In this document: piece after piece, positions 8,680-18,350 of the stretch
Position numbering within the stretch: the stretch's first letter is position 1
Layout: each line of letters begins with the position of its first letter
Assembly: GCF_001729745.1 (NCBI RefSeq)
Contig: NZ_CP017186.1
Coordinates: 2,294,001-2,358,000, forward strand
DNA: 64,000 nt
From: Enterobacter hormaechei subsp. hoffmannii
GTDB taxonomy: Bacteria; Pseudomonadota; Gammaproteobacteria; Enterobacterales; Enterobacteriaceae
Reading direction: 5' to 3'
Position numbers and translations under genes: made by a program
Notes under the pieces: generated by a model
Told to the model about the DNA's origin: nothing
The model's database searches: none
What the model saw: the letters and a program-made list of their open reading frames with translations, nothing else

Positions 8680-10278
8680 TCAGTTCAGCTTCGCTTTCGA
8701 GAAATCGCTGCCCATCAGGCTTACGCTGTACCCGGTCACATTGCTGCGGGTCGCGTAGAACGTTTTACCGTTAGCTAACGCAATCCACGGTGCCTGCTGG
8801 TAGAAAATCTCCTGTGCCTGGCCATACAGCTTCGCACGTTCGTCCGGGTTGCTGGTGAGTTTGGCCTTTTGCACCAGCTCATCATACCCCTTATCACACC
8901 AGCGCGCGGCGTTAGATCCGGTTTTGATGCTGTTACAACCCAGCAGCACATCGGCGAAGTTGTCCGGATCGCCGTTATCAGACATCCAGCCGAACAGCGC
9001 GGAATCATGCTCGCCTTTGCGCATGCCCGAGAGATATTCCCCCCACTCATATGAGACGATTCTCGCCTTCACGCCCACCTTCGCCCAGTCAGCCTGGATC
9101 ATCTCTGCAATGCGTCGGGAGTTCGGGTTGTACGGACGCTGAACCGGCATGGACCAGAGGGTCACTTCCGCGCCTTTCTCCAGACCCGCCTGCTTCAGCA
9201 GCGCTTTTGCTTTTTCCGGATCGTAGCCGTAATCCTTCAGATCTTTGTTAAAGCCGAGCATGTTCGGCGGGATCGGCGATTTAGCGACCGTACCAGACCC
9301 CATAAAGACCGCGTTCACAATGGCCTTTTTGTCCGTCGCGTAATTCAGAGCCTGGCGCACCAGCACGTTATCAAACGGTTTTTTCTCTGTGTTGAACGCC
9401 AGGTACCCCACGTTCAGCGCATCCACCGAGTGCAGCGTCAGGTCTTTGTTTTTCTTGATCGCTTCAAACTGCACCGGCGACGGCGCAGGAATGATCTGAC
9501 ACTCGTTCGTTTGCAGCTTCGCCAGACGCGTCTCAACGTTTGGCGTGATGGAGAAGATCAGGTGTTTGGTCGGCACCTCTCCCTCCCAGTAGTTCGGGTT
9601 GGCGACGTAGCGGATAAGCGAATCCACCTTGTACTGCTGAAGCACATACGGCCCGGTGCCGATTGGCCAGGTGTCCACATTTTCAGGCGTGCCCTTTTTC
9701 AGCATCGCGTCCGCGTACTCGGCAGAGAGGATCGAGGCGAAGTCCATTCCCCAGTCGGCCAGGAAAGCCGCGTTGGGTTCGCTAAGCGTGAACTGAACGT
9801 GATAATCGTCGATCTTTTTCACATCCTGAATGAGCTTGTCGAGGCCCACGTCATTAAAGTATTCGTAATTACCCTGGGAAACATTGTGATAGGGATGCTT
9901 AGGGTCTTTCTGACGCATAACGGAGAAAATAACGTCATCAGCGTTAAAATCACGGGTCGGTTTGAAGTATTTATTGCTGTTGAATTTCACCCCTTTACGC
10001 AGGGTAAACGTGTATGTTTTGCCGTCTGGCGAAATGGTCCACGACTCCGCAAGAGAAGGCACCGGCGTGTTTTTTACCGGGTCGAAGTTAATCAGACGGT
10101 TATACAGCGTTTGCGAGCTGGCGACAAACGAGGGGCCAGAGCTGGCGATCTGCGGGTTAAACGACTCCGGCGACGCCTCGGAGCAGTAGATAATGGTGTC
10201 TTTGTTTGCCGCCCATGCGGCGCTTGCCGGTAGCAGCGCGCTCAGCGCGAGGGCGAGCACGGTTTTCCCTGTAAACAT
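8680..10278 (-). CDS. DppA-like periplasmic peptide-binding protein
   Basis: A 532-residue family 5 extracellular solute-binding protein. Residues 1-23 form a signal peptide ending AAWA/ANKD. The mature part opens with the DppA-like IIYCSEASPESFNPQ and contains PTRDFNADDVIFS, GTGPYVL, MPVQRPYNPNSRR and GDPDNFADVLLGC, all typical of dipeptide/haem-binding DppA homologues. No permease or ATPase gene is nearby, so it must borrow a membrane complex, plausibly that of Dpp. The ATG at 10278 starts the signal peptide directly; the longer open frame upstream has no signal character. Upstream at 10302-10311 lies a TATAGTGAAC motif shared with the mnaT region. The exact ligand cannot be told from sequence. 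Confidence 0.85.
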   Translation of the reverse strand: MFTGKTVLALALSALLPASAAWAANKDTIIYCSEASPESFNPQIASSGPSFVASSQTLYNRLINFDPVKNTPVPSLAESWTISPDGKTYTFTLRKGVKFNSNKYFKPTRDFNADDVIFSVMRQKDPKHPYHNVSQGNYEYFNDVGLDKLIQDVKKIDDYHVQFTLSEPNAAFLADWGMDFASILSAEYADAMLKKGTPENVDTWPIGTGPYVLQQYKVDSLIRYVANPNYWEGEVPTKHLIFSITPNVETRLAKLQTNECQIIPAPSPVQFEAIKKNKDLTLHSVDALNVGYLAFNTEKKPFDNVLVRQALNYATDKKAIVNAVFMGSGTVAKSPIPPNMLGFNKDLKDYGYDPEKAKALLKQAGLEKGAEVTLWSMPVQRPYNPNSRRIAEMIQADWAKVGVKARIVSYEWGEYLSGMRKGEHDSALFGWMSDNGDPDNFADVLLGCNSIKTGSNAARWCDKGYDELVQKAKLTSNPDERAKLYGQAQEIFYQQAPWIALANGKTFYATRSNVTGYSVSLMGSDFSKAKLN

Positions 10279-10560
10279 GGTTATGACCCTTTCGGTTTTA
10301 TTATAGTGAACAGTAATAACAGCACAGACGTTTTGGCCTGACAAATAACGAATCACTATCAGGTTATTCTAAAGCCGTACATTTCGCTGGTTTTAACATC
10401 AGCCCGCAGAAACCGATTTGCCTTAAGGTCCATTATTCGTCAAGCACAACCGTCACGATCAATGCCGCAAGAAATCGTCCCTTTTGTCGTCTCCTCCGCC
10501 GTTTGCTTGCTTACCTGATTCGCTAAAGTAATGGCGTGAAGAAGTCTACAGGACCAAATC

Positions 10561-11898
10561 GTGGCAAAAACACTTTTACGCAGCGGTAATCTGGATGATT
10601 TTCAGGCCGTTGGCGGCGGCGGACAGGCCGTTTTTGAATCAGCGCTGCAAATCCGCGAAGCGCTTCGGTTGCGCAAACAGCAGGCTATCGTCGATTGCCT
10701 GGCCATTCCTCAGGTCAATGACGGCGGCGATCGCGTTGACTGGTACTCCCCGGCTGAGGGAACCGTCTCCAGCTGGAAGGCGGCGGATGAAGACGATCGT
10801 TTTCGCGCCCTGCGCTATCTGGAAAACACGCTCGCCAGCATGGAGTCGCTGAGTAAAAAATGCCTTCAGTCACCGAAAACGGCGCAGCAACTGTTTGGAT
10901 CTCTGCTCTCTAAAGCGTTCCAGTTTCCCGGTGAAAACTTTGTTTTCCTGGTGGATGGCAAACCGGTGATCTGCTTCTGGGGTTTCGTCAGTCTTAACGA
11001 AAACGCGCGCGACGACGTGCTGGACTGCCTGCGCGAATCGTTGGTCCCTGAACCTGAACCCGTGATGATTAACGAACCTGAACCTGAACCTGAGCCAGAA
11101 CCGGCCCCGGTGGTGACCTTCGAGCAGGCCGACGCGCCGCTTATCACGCCTGTGGCTACCGTGCGTATCACCGAAAATGAGCTGTATACGCCAGAGCCGG
11201 TGCGCATGAACACCGTGCCGTCAGAGCCCGCACCAGCGGTGGTGCAGAAAAAACGTCGCTCCCCCCTGTGGTTGCTGCCGGTTGCCGCCGTCATTATTGC
11301 AGCCATTGCCACGCCGCTGCTCTGGCCAAAACAGGCCCCGACCGCAGCGCCAGTTACCTCACCAGCGCCAGCACCTGTCGCCATTGCTCCGGCCCCCGTG
11401 GAGACGGTTGAGCCGCTTGAGCTGAAACTCCCACTGCATCAGGCAGAAGTGGTAGAGCCGAAGGTGAAGACGCCTGCCCCGGCAGCCGAACCGGTGGTCA
11501 TTACCGCGATACCGAAAGATGCCATGGTAATGGAAGCAAACCAGGTCAAAGCGGGGTTAACGCGCTTCCTGAACGGCACCTGGCGCGCGTTTCTCGATGT
11601 GCAGGATCCGCTCACCGGCAAACCGCCGTCTCTGCGCTACCAGATCCAGAACAATAAAGGTTTCGCCCGGGTCGTGCATGGCGACAACATTGTCTGCCGG
11701 GTAGACGTCTTTTCCGGATTACACAGCAACGGCGAGCTGTTGATCAAAACGCGCGGAAACGCTCGTTGCACCGACGGTTCACGCTATCCGATGCCGGAAG
11801 TGACCTGTAAGGCAGGTGCCAGCGACGTGGCGGAATGCACCGCACGTTACGATGCCCACACCGTCGTTCCTCTGACGTTCAAGAAAGCAGGTGTCTGA
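10561..11898 (+). CDS. srfA: SrfA family protein
   Basis: First gene of a three-gene srfABC operon, described in Salmonella as SsrB-regulated and present in insect-associated enterics. The 445-residue product has a soluble N-terminal domain (about 1-160), an acidic Pro-Glu repeat (EPEPEPEPAP near 172-181), a single transmembrane helix (about 236-256, LWLLPVAAVIIAAIATPLLW), a Pro-Ala-rich linker and a C-terminal extracytoplasmic domain with Cys residues (FARVVHGDNIVCRVDVFSG). Topology is therefore probably cytoplasmic N-domain, periplasmic C-domain. It begins with GTG after AGGA. The stop codon is just before the srfB start. Biochemical function is unknown. Confidence 0.85.
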   Translation: MAKTLLRSGNLDDFQAVGGGGQAVFESALQIREALRLRKQQAIVDCLAIPQVNDGGDRVDWYSPAEGTVSSWKAADEDDRFRALRYLENTLASMESLSKKCLQSPKTAQQLFGSLLSKAFQFPGENFVFLVDGKPVICFWGFVSLNENARDDVLDCLRESLVPEPEPVMINEPEPEPEPEPAPVVTFEQADAPLITPVATVRITENELYTPEPVRMNTVPSEPAPAVVQKKRRSPLWLLPVAAVIIAAIATPLLWPKQAPTAAPVTSPAPAPVAIAPAPVETVEPLELKLPLHQAEVVEPKVKTPAPAAEPVVITAIPKDAMVMEANQVKAGLTRFLNGTWRAFLDVQDPLTGKPPSLRYQIQNNKGFARVVHGDNIVCRVDVFSGLHSNGELLIKTRGNARCTDGSRYPMPEVTCKAGASDVAECTARYDAHTVVPLTFKKAGV

Positions 11899-11902
11899 TC
11901 CT

Positions 11903-14884
11903 ATGCTGGTTAATCTTTGCGACTATAAACAGAGCGTGACGCTGATTGCTAACAGCGGCGTACAGTTTCTCGATTTTGGCCTGACTCCGCAGGACACCGC
12001 CAGCAACGGGCGTTTCGTGCGTAAAACGGCAAATGGCCCGCTGCTGCGCCTGGATTTTGACCTGGTCAACGGCCGGTACACGCTGCCTGCCACCGATGGC
12101 GGGAAGCCGGAAGTGGTCAAGCCTGAAAGCACCATTCCACTGCATGACTCCCTGACCGTGCTGGACGGTGTCTGGCTGCCGCTCCCTTTCCTGCGCTTTA
12201 ACCCGCCGCGGACGTTTGTTGATGGCCCGGATAACTGGGCGCGCGTCCAGGTACGGAAGCTGTCCACGCCCGACGCGGCAGGCAATACGCACCGGGTCAC
12301 CGTCGCGCTCGACAGCCAGATTGCGGAGCATGCGACGTCTGCCCTGTCGCCGGTTGAAAACGACATTCTTAACGGCACGCGTTTCGCCCTCGCCTGGCGC
12401 GACAGTGAGGTTGAGAGTTTCCTCGACCAGACCTGGATTGACGGCTGGCTGCGTGAAGCCTTCACACAATATGCTGACGGGGTTGAAAAACGCGCCGAGC
12501 GCGAGCTGCATCAGGCCATGCGCAGCTTTGAATATCAGGCGCACTGGCTCAACCTGCTCTCCATGCTCGGTGAACAACTCACCGTGCCGGAAGTGAAGTT
12601 TGTCACCCATACCCTGAGCACCCCTGCTATTCCTGTCGATCTGATCCTTGACGTAGGCAACACCCACACCTGCGGCGTGATTATTGAAGATCATGGTGAT
12701 GCCAACGACGGCCTGCGCCAGACAGCTGAACTCCAGGTGCGTTCCCTGAGTGAGCCGCAGTTTCTGAATGAGCCGCTTTTTACCAGCCGTCTTGAATTTT
12801 CCGAAGCGCGTTTTGGCAAGCAGCACTTCTCGGTGGAAAGCGGCCGGGAGGATGCGTTCGTCTGGCCATCCATTGTCCGCGTGGGTGATGAAGCGCGTAA
12901 GCTGGCGATGCAGCGTCTGGGCACGGAAGGCAACAGCGGTATCTCCAGCCCGCGTCGCTATCTGTGGGACGAGACGCCGGTGGTGCAGGACTGGCGCTTT
13001 AGCCAGATGAACAGCAAAACTCAGCGCGAACCGCTGGCAACTGCGTTTCCGCTGATGAACCTGATGAACGACGACGGGGAACCGCTCTTTACGCTGCCGC
13101 AGGATGAGCGCCTGCCGGTGTTCTCGCCGCAGTACAGCCGCAGCACCCTGATGACGCACATGCTCTGCGAGCTGCTGGCTCAGGCGCTTGGCCAGATTAA
13201 CAGCGTGGCCACCCGCCTGCGGCTCGGCTTCCCGGCCTCTCCCCGCCAGCTGCGGACGCTGATCCTCACCCTGCCTTCGGCAATGCCGAAACAGGAGCGC
13301 GAGATTTTCCGTCGCCGCATGTTCGAAGCCATCGCCATCGTCTGGAAAGCGATGGGCTGGCACCCGCAGGATGAAGATTTTGCCAGCCGCAAGCAGCAGG
13401 AAAAAAGCGTGGTGCCGGTCCCTGAGATCCAGATGGAGTGGGACGAGGCCAGCTGCGGCCAGCTGGTGTGGCTGTATAACGAAGCCATTTCCCATTTTGG
13501 TGGCCAGACCGAGGCCTTTTTCGCCTCCCTCGCCCGTCCGGATCGCGCGCCTGAGCCTGGCGTCCAGCCGGGGCGTGCGCTGCGCGTGGCCTCGATTGAT
13601 ATCGGCGGCGGCACGACGGATATGGCCATCACGCACTATCAGTTAGATGATGGTTCCGGGAATAACGTCAAAATCACCCCGCAGCTGCTGTTCCGCGAAG
13701 GGTTCAAGGTCGCTGGCGACGACACGCTGCTGGACGTGATCCAGCGCTACGTTCTGCCCGCCCTGCAAACCCAGCTTCAGAAATCCGGCATAGCCGATGC
13801 CTCCCAGCTGATGGCATCCCTGTTCGGTGACTCCGGGCGGATCGATACCCAGGCGGTCCTGCGCCAGCAGACGGCGCTTCAGCTCTTTATGCCGATCGGT
13901 CACGCGATCCTGGCGGCGTGGGAATCGAGCGATGTTGACGATCCGCTGGCCGGGCTGCATGCCACCTTTGGCGATCTGCTTGCGCAAAAACCGACGCGCA
14001 ACGTGATGAATTATCTCCAGCAGGCGATCGACCATGCGTTGCCTGCCGGCTCAGAACACTTTGATCTGTTCAGCGTCCCGCTGCACGTCAGCTTCCGGGA
14101 GATGCGGGACGCCATGCTGGCGGGTCAGTTCACGCTTGCCGCCCCGCTTCATGCGGTATGTGAGGCGATCTCTCATTACAGCTGCGATATCCTGCTTATC
14201 ACGGGACGGCCGGGCTGTCTGCCGGGCGTTCAGGCCTTGATTCGCCACCTGCAACCGGTGCCCGTCAACCGCATCGTCTGGCTGGATAAATACCAGGTTC
14301 ATGAATGGTATCCGTTCAGCCAGCAGGGACGGATCGGCAACCCGAAATCCACCGCTGCGGTGGGAGCGATGCTCTGTAGCCTGGCGCTGGATCTTCGTCT
14401 GCCGCGCTTTAACTTTAAAGCAGCGGATATCGGCGCGTACTCTACGGTGCGCTATCTGGGCGTGCTGGATAACACCATCAATACCCTGCGGGACGAGAAC
14501 GTCTGGTATCACGATATAGACCTCGATAAACCCGGCGCGAAACTGGACGCCCGTCTGCACTTCCCGCTGCGCGGCAACGTTACGCTCGGCTTCCGGCAAC
14601 TGGCCAATGCCCGCTGGCCCGCGACGCCGCTCTATACCCTGAGCATCAACTCAGCCGAGCTGGCGAAAGCTATTGCGGGCGACGGTGTACTGAACGTGCG
14701 CCTGAAGCTGCGTGGCGGCACTAAGCAGGAAGGCCCGGAATCTTTCGAGCTGAGTGATGCCTGGCTACAGGACGGCACGCCCGTGCCGCCGGATGCCCTG
14801 ACATTTAAACTGAATACTCTGGCCGATCGCCGACACAGCGGCAGCCACTACTGGATCGACAGCGGGAGCGTATACCTCAAATGA
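11903..14884 (+). CDS. srfB: SrfB family protein, Hsp70/actin-fold ATPase-like
   Basis: A large (993-residue) SrfB family protein. Two motifs suggest an actin/Hsp70-type nucleotide-binding fold: LILDVGNTHTCGVIIEDHG near residue 250 resembles phosphate-1, and VASIDIGGGTTDMAITHY near 565 resembles phosphate-2. A glycine-rich segment LLITGRPGCLPGVQALI near 765 may form the adenosine site. I chose the ATG at 11903, preceded by AGGTG; a GTG at 11891 is an alternative that would overlap srfA by eight bases. The 3' end overlaps srfC by four bases. The domain reading is mine; the published role is only as a putative virulence factor. Confidence 0.85.
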   Translation: MLVNLCDYKQSVTLIANSGVQFLDFGLTPQDTASNGRFVRKTANGPLLRLDFDLVNGRYTLPATDGGKPEVVKPESTIPLHDSLTVLDGVWLPLPFLRFNPPRTFVDGPDNWARVQVRKLSTPDAAGNTHRVTVALDSQIAEHATSALSPVENDILNGTRFALAWRDSEVESFLDQTWIDGWLREAFTQYADGVEKRAERELHQAMRSFEYQAHWLNLLSMLGEQLTVPEVKFVTHTLSTPAIPVDLILDVGNTHTCGVIIEDHGDANDGLRQTAELQVRSLSEPQFLNEPLFTSRLEFSEARFGKQHFSVESGREDAFVWPSIVRVGDEARKLAMQRLGTEGNSGISSPRRYLWDETPVVQDWRFSQMNSKTQREPLATAFPLMNLMNDDGEPLFTLPQDERLPVFSPQYSRSTLMTHMLCELLAQALGQINSVATRLRLGFPASPRQLRTLILTLPSAMPKQEREIFRRRMFEAIAIVWKAMGWHPQDEDFASRKQQEKSVVPVPEIQMEWDEASCGQLVWLYNEAISHFGGQTEAFFASLARPDRAPEPGVQPGRALRVASIDIGGGTTDMAITHYQLDDGSGNNVKITPQLLFREGFKVAGDDTLLDVIQRYVLPALQTQLQKSGIADASQLMASLFGDSGRIDTQAVLRQQTALQLFMPIGHAILAAWESSDVDDPLAGLHATFGDLLAQKPTRNVMNYLQQAIDHALPAGSEHFDLFSVPLHVSFREMRDAMLAGQFTLAAPLHAVCEAISHYSCDILLITGRPGCLPGVQALIRHLQPVPVNRIVWLDKYQVHEWYPFSQQGRIGNPKSTAAVGAMLCSLALDLRLPRFNFKAADIGAYSTVRYLGVLDNTINTLRDENVWYHDIDLDKPGAKLDARLHFPLRGNVTLGFRQLANARWPATPLYTLSINSAELAKAIAGDGVLNVRLKLRGGTKQEGPESFELSDAWLQDGTPVPPDALTFKLNTLADRRHSGSHYWIDSGSVYLK

Positions 14885-17055
14885 CTGCGACGACTGCCAC
14901 CACTCAGGCCTTAATCGGGTGGATAAACGAGACGCGACAGCACGCCCCGATGCTGGATAACGAAGCCGACGCCCTGCTTGCCCGTCTTAACGCAGTAAGC
15001 GCGCGTGAAGAGGCGCTCGATGCTGCCCTTGTCAGCCAGGGCAGCATCGGCTTATACGGCCACTCGCAGGCCGCAAAAGCGCACCTGCTGGCTGCTCTTT
15101 GCGGCAGCGGGGACGAACGGCTGAACGTTACGCCGGGTCAACGCACGTTTGATTACTTCTCGCATATTAACCCCGGGCATGCACCGACCAACATGGCCGT
15201 GCGTTTCAGCAGAGCGTCCCGCGAGGTCGCAGACGACGCGTTTCCCTTACGCCTGCGCCTGGTAACGGAGGCCGAGCTGGTACAGCTGTTTATCGCCCGC
15301 ACCACGTTGGATCCGCAGATCCGCGCGGTGGATAAATCGGTGATTGAAGCCCGGCTTGAGAAGTGGCGTACGCTGCGTCAGCCGCACAGCGTGCCGGGAA
15401 TAACGGCGCAGGAAGTCGCGACCGTTGCCCGGTTCTGGCAAACCGTAGTACCCGGCGCTAAGCAGCATATTGATGATGCCCTGTGGCACCAGTTTGCCCT
15501 GCTGGTTCCGTCGCTTGATCTCAGCACCCGCGCCAGCGTCTGGTCTCTGCTGTGGGGTGAGCAGCAGGAGTTAACCCAGCAGTGGCTTAAACTCGCCCAG
15601 GTGCTGCATCAAACCAGCCATGCCAGCGCGCTTGCGGCGCCGTTGAGTCTGCTGGTGGACAGTTTTGGTCTGCCGTGTGAAGGTTTCCTTACTCACGGGG
15701 CCTTTACCGTGCCGGAAGCGCAGGAAACATTGCTTCATCCGGTAAATAACGGCGAGTTGCTTAATGCCATTAGCCTGCCCGTCGATGTGCTGGCCTGCCT
15801 GACCCGCGAAGTGGTGCTGCCCGTTGAAAACTGCGTTCTGGATAACGTAGATATTATTGATATTCCGGCCATTTCTGAGGAAAACACGCCGCTGATGACG
15901 CAGGCAAAATGCCTGTGGTTGCTGGAGCATTATCGTCAGCACATACAGCCTGATGTCCTGGTTATCTGCAATGCGACGGCCCACCACCAGCAGACGGCAA
16001 AAACGGCCAGACTCCTGCAAAACTGGGTCAAAGAGACGCAGCCGGTGGAAGAGTCCGCGTTGCCGGGCCTGGTCTGGGCCATTACCCCTCACGATGCGCG
16101 GTTTACCACAAAGCAGAATCTGGACGAAGCGGTGCAACAGTTGCTGGGCCAGCCGGGTCTGCGCTGGGGCACGCTCCAGGCGCTCGATACCCACAGCATG
16201 CAGCGGGTAATTGAATGGCTGTCGCAGGCTACCCTTCCAGCACAGCGCCAGAAGCGTCTCCACGCGCTGAAAAGGCTGTTGCAACAGTCTCTTTCGACGC
16301 TGATGCGCGCATACGTCGCCCCACTCACTCAGGAGCCAGGCGCAGGGCGGGCAGAGGCCGAAAAAATGGTCCGAACGCTGCAAGGCAGCGCCGCTCGTCA
16401 TGGTGAACTGCTTGAGGGGCTTCTGCCGCCGTTAAACGCGTTTGAGACGCTGCTGACGGTTCACCAGCCCCGTGAGGAACAGGTCAACGGCCTGTTTAAC
16501 GACGTTATCGATCTGTTTGCGGAAGAGACGCCGGAATATCCAGGCACGTTGCAGACCAAAGACAAGGCGCGACTGGCCCATAACGTGTGGGTTAACCATC
16601 TTCGTCAGTGGAGTCGAAACGACGCGGCCGCCGCCCGTCTGGGCCTGGACCCAGAGGTATTGCAGCAAATTGCGGATGTGCTGATCGTTACCAGCTACCG
16701 GCTGGATCTGCCGCTGCAACTGCAACGCATTGCAGAAACAGATAAAAGCAGTGCTGCGCAGCTGCATGCCGCGACAGGCAATTTCGTTAGCTGGCTTGGC
16801 TATGAACTGACGCCCGTTTCTGAACGGCCTGCAAGCCGGATCCGCAAAGGTCAGCCAATTTTTGTGACGCCAGTTGTGAGCTGCGCTTCACCCCGGCTTA
16901 CCCGACTTGGCGAGCAGCCTGTTCACGCGGCGACAGCCTATGTTTATGACTGGCTGGTTGCGCTCTACACCCGCGCGATTGAGAATGTGGATTATCAGTG
17001 CCCGTATGACATTAAGCCTGCTGCGCGGAAAGCCTTGTCTGCCTTGCTGTCTTAA
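14881..17055 (+). CDS. srfC: SrfC family putative virulence protein
   Basis: A 724-residue product, third in the srfABC operon and joined to srfB by an ATGA overlap. Near residue 55 it has GSIGLYGHSQAAKAHLLAAL, in the place and context of a P-loop but without the GKS/T lysine, followed by DYFSHINPGH and FSRASREV-like strands. The layout is reminiscent of a degenerate dynamin/GTPase-like domain. No signal peptide or membrane helix is evident, so it is probably cytoplasmic. It has been annotated as a putative virulence effector in Salmonella without demonstrated activity. SrfB and SrfC together may form a nucleotide-driven complex with membrane-anchored SrfA; this is inference. Confidence 0.82.
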   Translation: MTATTATTQALIGWINETRQHAPMLDNEADALLARLNAVSAREEALDAALVSQGSIGLYGHSQAAKAHLLAALCGSGDERLNVTPGQRTFDYFSHINPGHAPTNMAVRFSRASREVADDAFPLRLRLVTEAELVQLFIARTTLDPQIRAVDKSVIEARLEKWRTLRQPHSVPGITAQEVATVARFWQTVVPGAKQHIDDALWHQFALLVPSLDLSTRASVWSLLWGEQQELTQQWLKLAQVLHQTSHASALAAPLSLLVDSFGLPCEGFLTHGAFTVPEAQETLLHPVNNGELLNAISLPVDVLACLTREVVLPVENCVLDNVDIIDIPAISEENTPLMTQAKCLWLLEHYRQHIQPDVLVICNATAHHQQTAKTARLLQNWVKETQPVEESALPGLVWAITPHDARFTTKQNLDEAVQQLLGQPGLRWGTLQALDTHSMQRVIEWLSQATLPAQRQKRLHALKRLLQQSLSTLMRAYVAPLTQEPGAGRAEAEKMVRTLQGSAARHGELLEGLLPPLNAFETLLTVHQPREEQVNGLFNDVIDLFAEETPEYPGTLQTKDKARLAHNVWVNHLRQWSRNDAAAARLGLDPEVLQQIADVLIVTSYRLDLPLQLQRIAETDKSSAAQLHAATGNFVSWLGYELTPVSERPASRIRKGQPIFVTPVVSCASPRLTRLGEQPVHAATAYVYDWLVALYTRAIENVDYQCPYDIKPAARKALSALLS

Positions 17056-17088
17056 TCATTGCAGCCCGCAGCAATGCGGGCTACCCAT

Positions 17089-17847
17089 TCATGAGCCGTT
17101 TATGAAGCCAGACAAAGCCTGAGCCAACGCTGACGGGTTTTCCCAGGACATTGAATGGCCCGCATCAGGGATAATTTTTACAGCAACGCCGTTTTGTTGC
17201 AGGCGATTAAAATCGTCATCAGGCAGGGATCGCTCACCAAAAACTAACATTACCGGGCAGCTCAATGACAAGAACAGGTGTGCCCAGTCAGGTTTAACGC
17301 CCTCGACCAGGCTTGTTGCGCCGCGCCAGACGGCCCAGGGGGCATTGCTTTGAAGGCTTCCAGCCCACGGCGACGTTTCCGCCCGCAGCATGTCATCATA
17401 GCCCTGTTCCAGAAAATGTTGTTCCGTTTGGGCCGCAATTGCTCGGCTGAACATCCCGCCACCCGCATGAAAATTGGGTTCAGATACTATCAGGCCCTTA
17501 ACGCGCGACGTTAACAGTGCTGCCGTTTCGATCGCGATACTCCCCCCCATGCTATGACCATACAGCCAGAGACTATCCAGGGCGAGATGGTTTAACAGTT
17601 CAACCACCACCTGCGCCTGTTCGCTCGTGCGATAACGGTAGTTGTCAGGTTTGTCACTGTAACCGCTACCGGGGAGATCGATCAGAATGGCTCTGCGCCC
17701 CCCAAAACGGGTATCACAGACAATACGAGGATATTCATACGACGATGCACAGCCCAACCCGTGGATAAACACAACCGGGTCACCGAAACCGGGAAGATCC
17801 TGCCAGCGCACCGTGCAGCCTGCTTGCTGTGAATAGAAACTGTTCAT
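17089..17847 (-). CDS. Alpha/beta-fold hydrolase
   Basis: A 252-residue cytoplasmic alpha/beta hydrolase. The oxyanion loop is VFIHGLG near residue 28. The nucleophile elbow is GHSMGG near residue 97. The catalytic acid lies in or near FGERSLPDDD around 208, and the histidine in DAGHSM near 230. The ATG at 17847 has GGAG five bases upstream and is preferred over an in-frame GTG two codons earlier. It is convergent with srfC, with a GC-rich hairpin between them at about 17064-17081. The substrate is unknown; small esters are the usual guess for this size class. No clear functional partner is adjacent. Confidence 0.8.
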   Translation of the reverse strand: MNSFYSQQAGCTVRWQDLPGFGDPVVFIHGLGCASSYEYPRIVCDTRFGGRRAILIDLPGSGYSDKPDNYRYRTSEQAQVVVELLNHLALDSLWLYGHSMGGSIAIETAALLTSRVKGLIVSEPNFHAGGGMFSRAIAAQTEQHFLEQGYDDMLRAETSPWAGSLQSNAPWAVWRGATSLVEGVKPDWAHLFLSLSCPVMLVFGERSLPDDDFNRLQQNGVAVKIIPDAGHSMSWENPSALAQALSGFINGS

Positions 17848-17933
17848 AAGCACTCCATGTATGACGGACTGTATATTTATACAGCCTCAATGTATGAAGT
17901 GCTATGTCTGGATGCCGATTCTTGAAGCGTGCT

Positions 17934-18107
17934 TCAGAAAAGAGAGATTAACAGGGCAACAGGAAAGCTCATCGGCCAGGTAGATCCCACCAGGAATGCG
18001 CTCAACAGGCGAATACGTTTACGATCTTTAGACAGGAACCAGGTAATTAATGCGCAGATGGAGGCCATGATTGCGTAGAAAACCAACATCTTTTGATACA
18101 ACGTCAT
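17934..18107 (-). CDS. ortT: OrtT/GhoT-family membrane toxin
   Basis: A 57-residue two-helix inner membrane protein. The pattern MTLYQKMLVFYAI...RIRLLSAFLVGSTWPMSFPVALLISLF matches E. coli OrtT (YdcX) nearly throughout and its relative GhoT. OrtT damages the membrane and slows growth when tetrahydrofolate is short and the stringent response is active; unlike GhoT it has no antitoxin partner, and none is seen here. It keeps the E. coli neighbourhood (between ydcY and patD), although srfABC and yeaR-yoaG have been added around it. The ATG at 18107 follows an AGGT ribosome site; a longer frame upstream has no likeness to the family. Confidence 0.9.
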   Translation of the reverse strand: MTLYQKMLVFYAIMASICALITWFLSKDRKRIRLLSAFLVGSTWPMSFPVALLISLF

Positions 18108-18267
18108 TCTGTTTACCTGAGCCGAAAAATAACCGCACGCAATATGCGTCATATGTTGACACAGATCAAGTTTTTTCGTTACACAATAACCACTTAATTA
18201 TTAATGATAATAACAACTGAGTACCTTGTGTAACAACGCCGGGTAAAGCAAAACGGTTATTATTGAT

Positions 18268-18290
18268 AAGATGCATATAAAATGCACTTT
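18268..18290. promoter_or_regulatory. NsrR-type operator upstream of yeaR
   Basis: A 23-bp near-palindrome, AAGATGCAT-N5-ATGCACTTT, fits the NsrR consensus AAGATGCATTTNAAATGCATCTT. It lies 60 bp before the yeaR start. E. coli yeaR-yoaG is repressed by the nitric-oxide sensor NsrR and activated by nitrate through NarL, so the match supports NO-induced expression here. Confidence 0.8.
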
Positions 18291-18350
18291 TTGGTAAATC
18301 CATCCCTGCAGAAAGCAGTCTAATAAAAGCAGGCTTTTAAGGGAGGAAAC

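Noticed and set aside
9430..10233. 267-residue plus-strand frame opposite the binding-protein gene
   Set aside because: Antisense shadow rich in Arg and Val; the minus-strand gene has a signal peptide and family motifs.
11879..13636. 585-residue open frame on the minus strand opposite srfB
   Set aside because: It is antisense to a well-supported gene in GC-rich DNA, has an Arg/His-rich composition typical of shadow frames, and no ribosome site.
15571..16401. 276-residue minus-strand frame opposite srfC
   Set aside because: Antisense shadow; no start signal and no family likeness.
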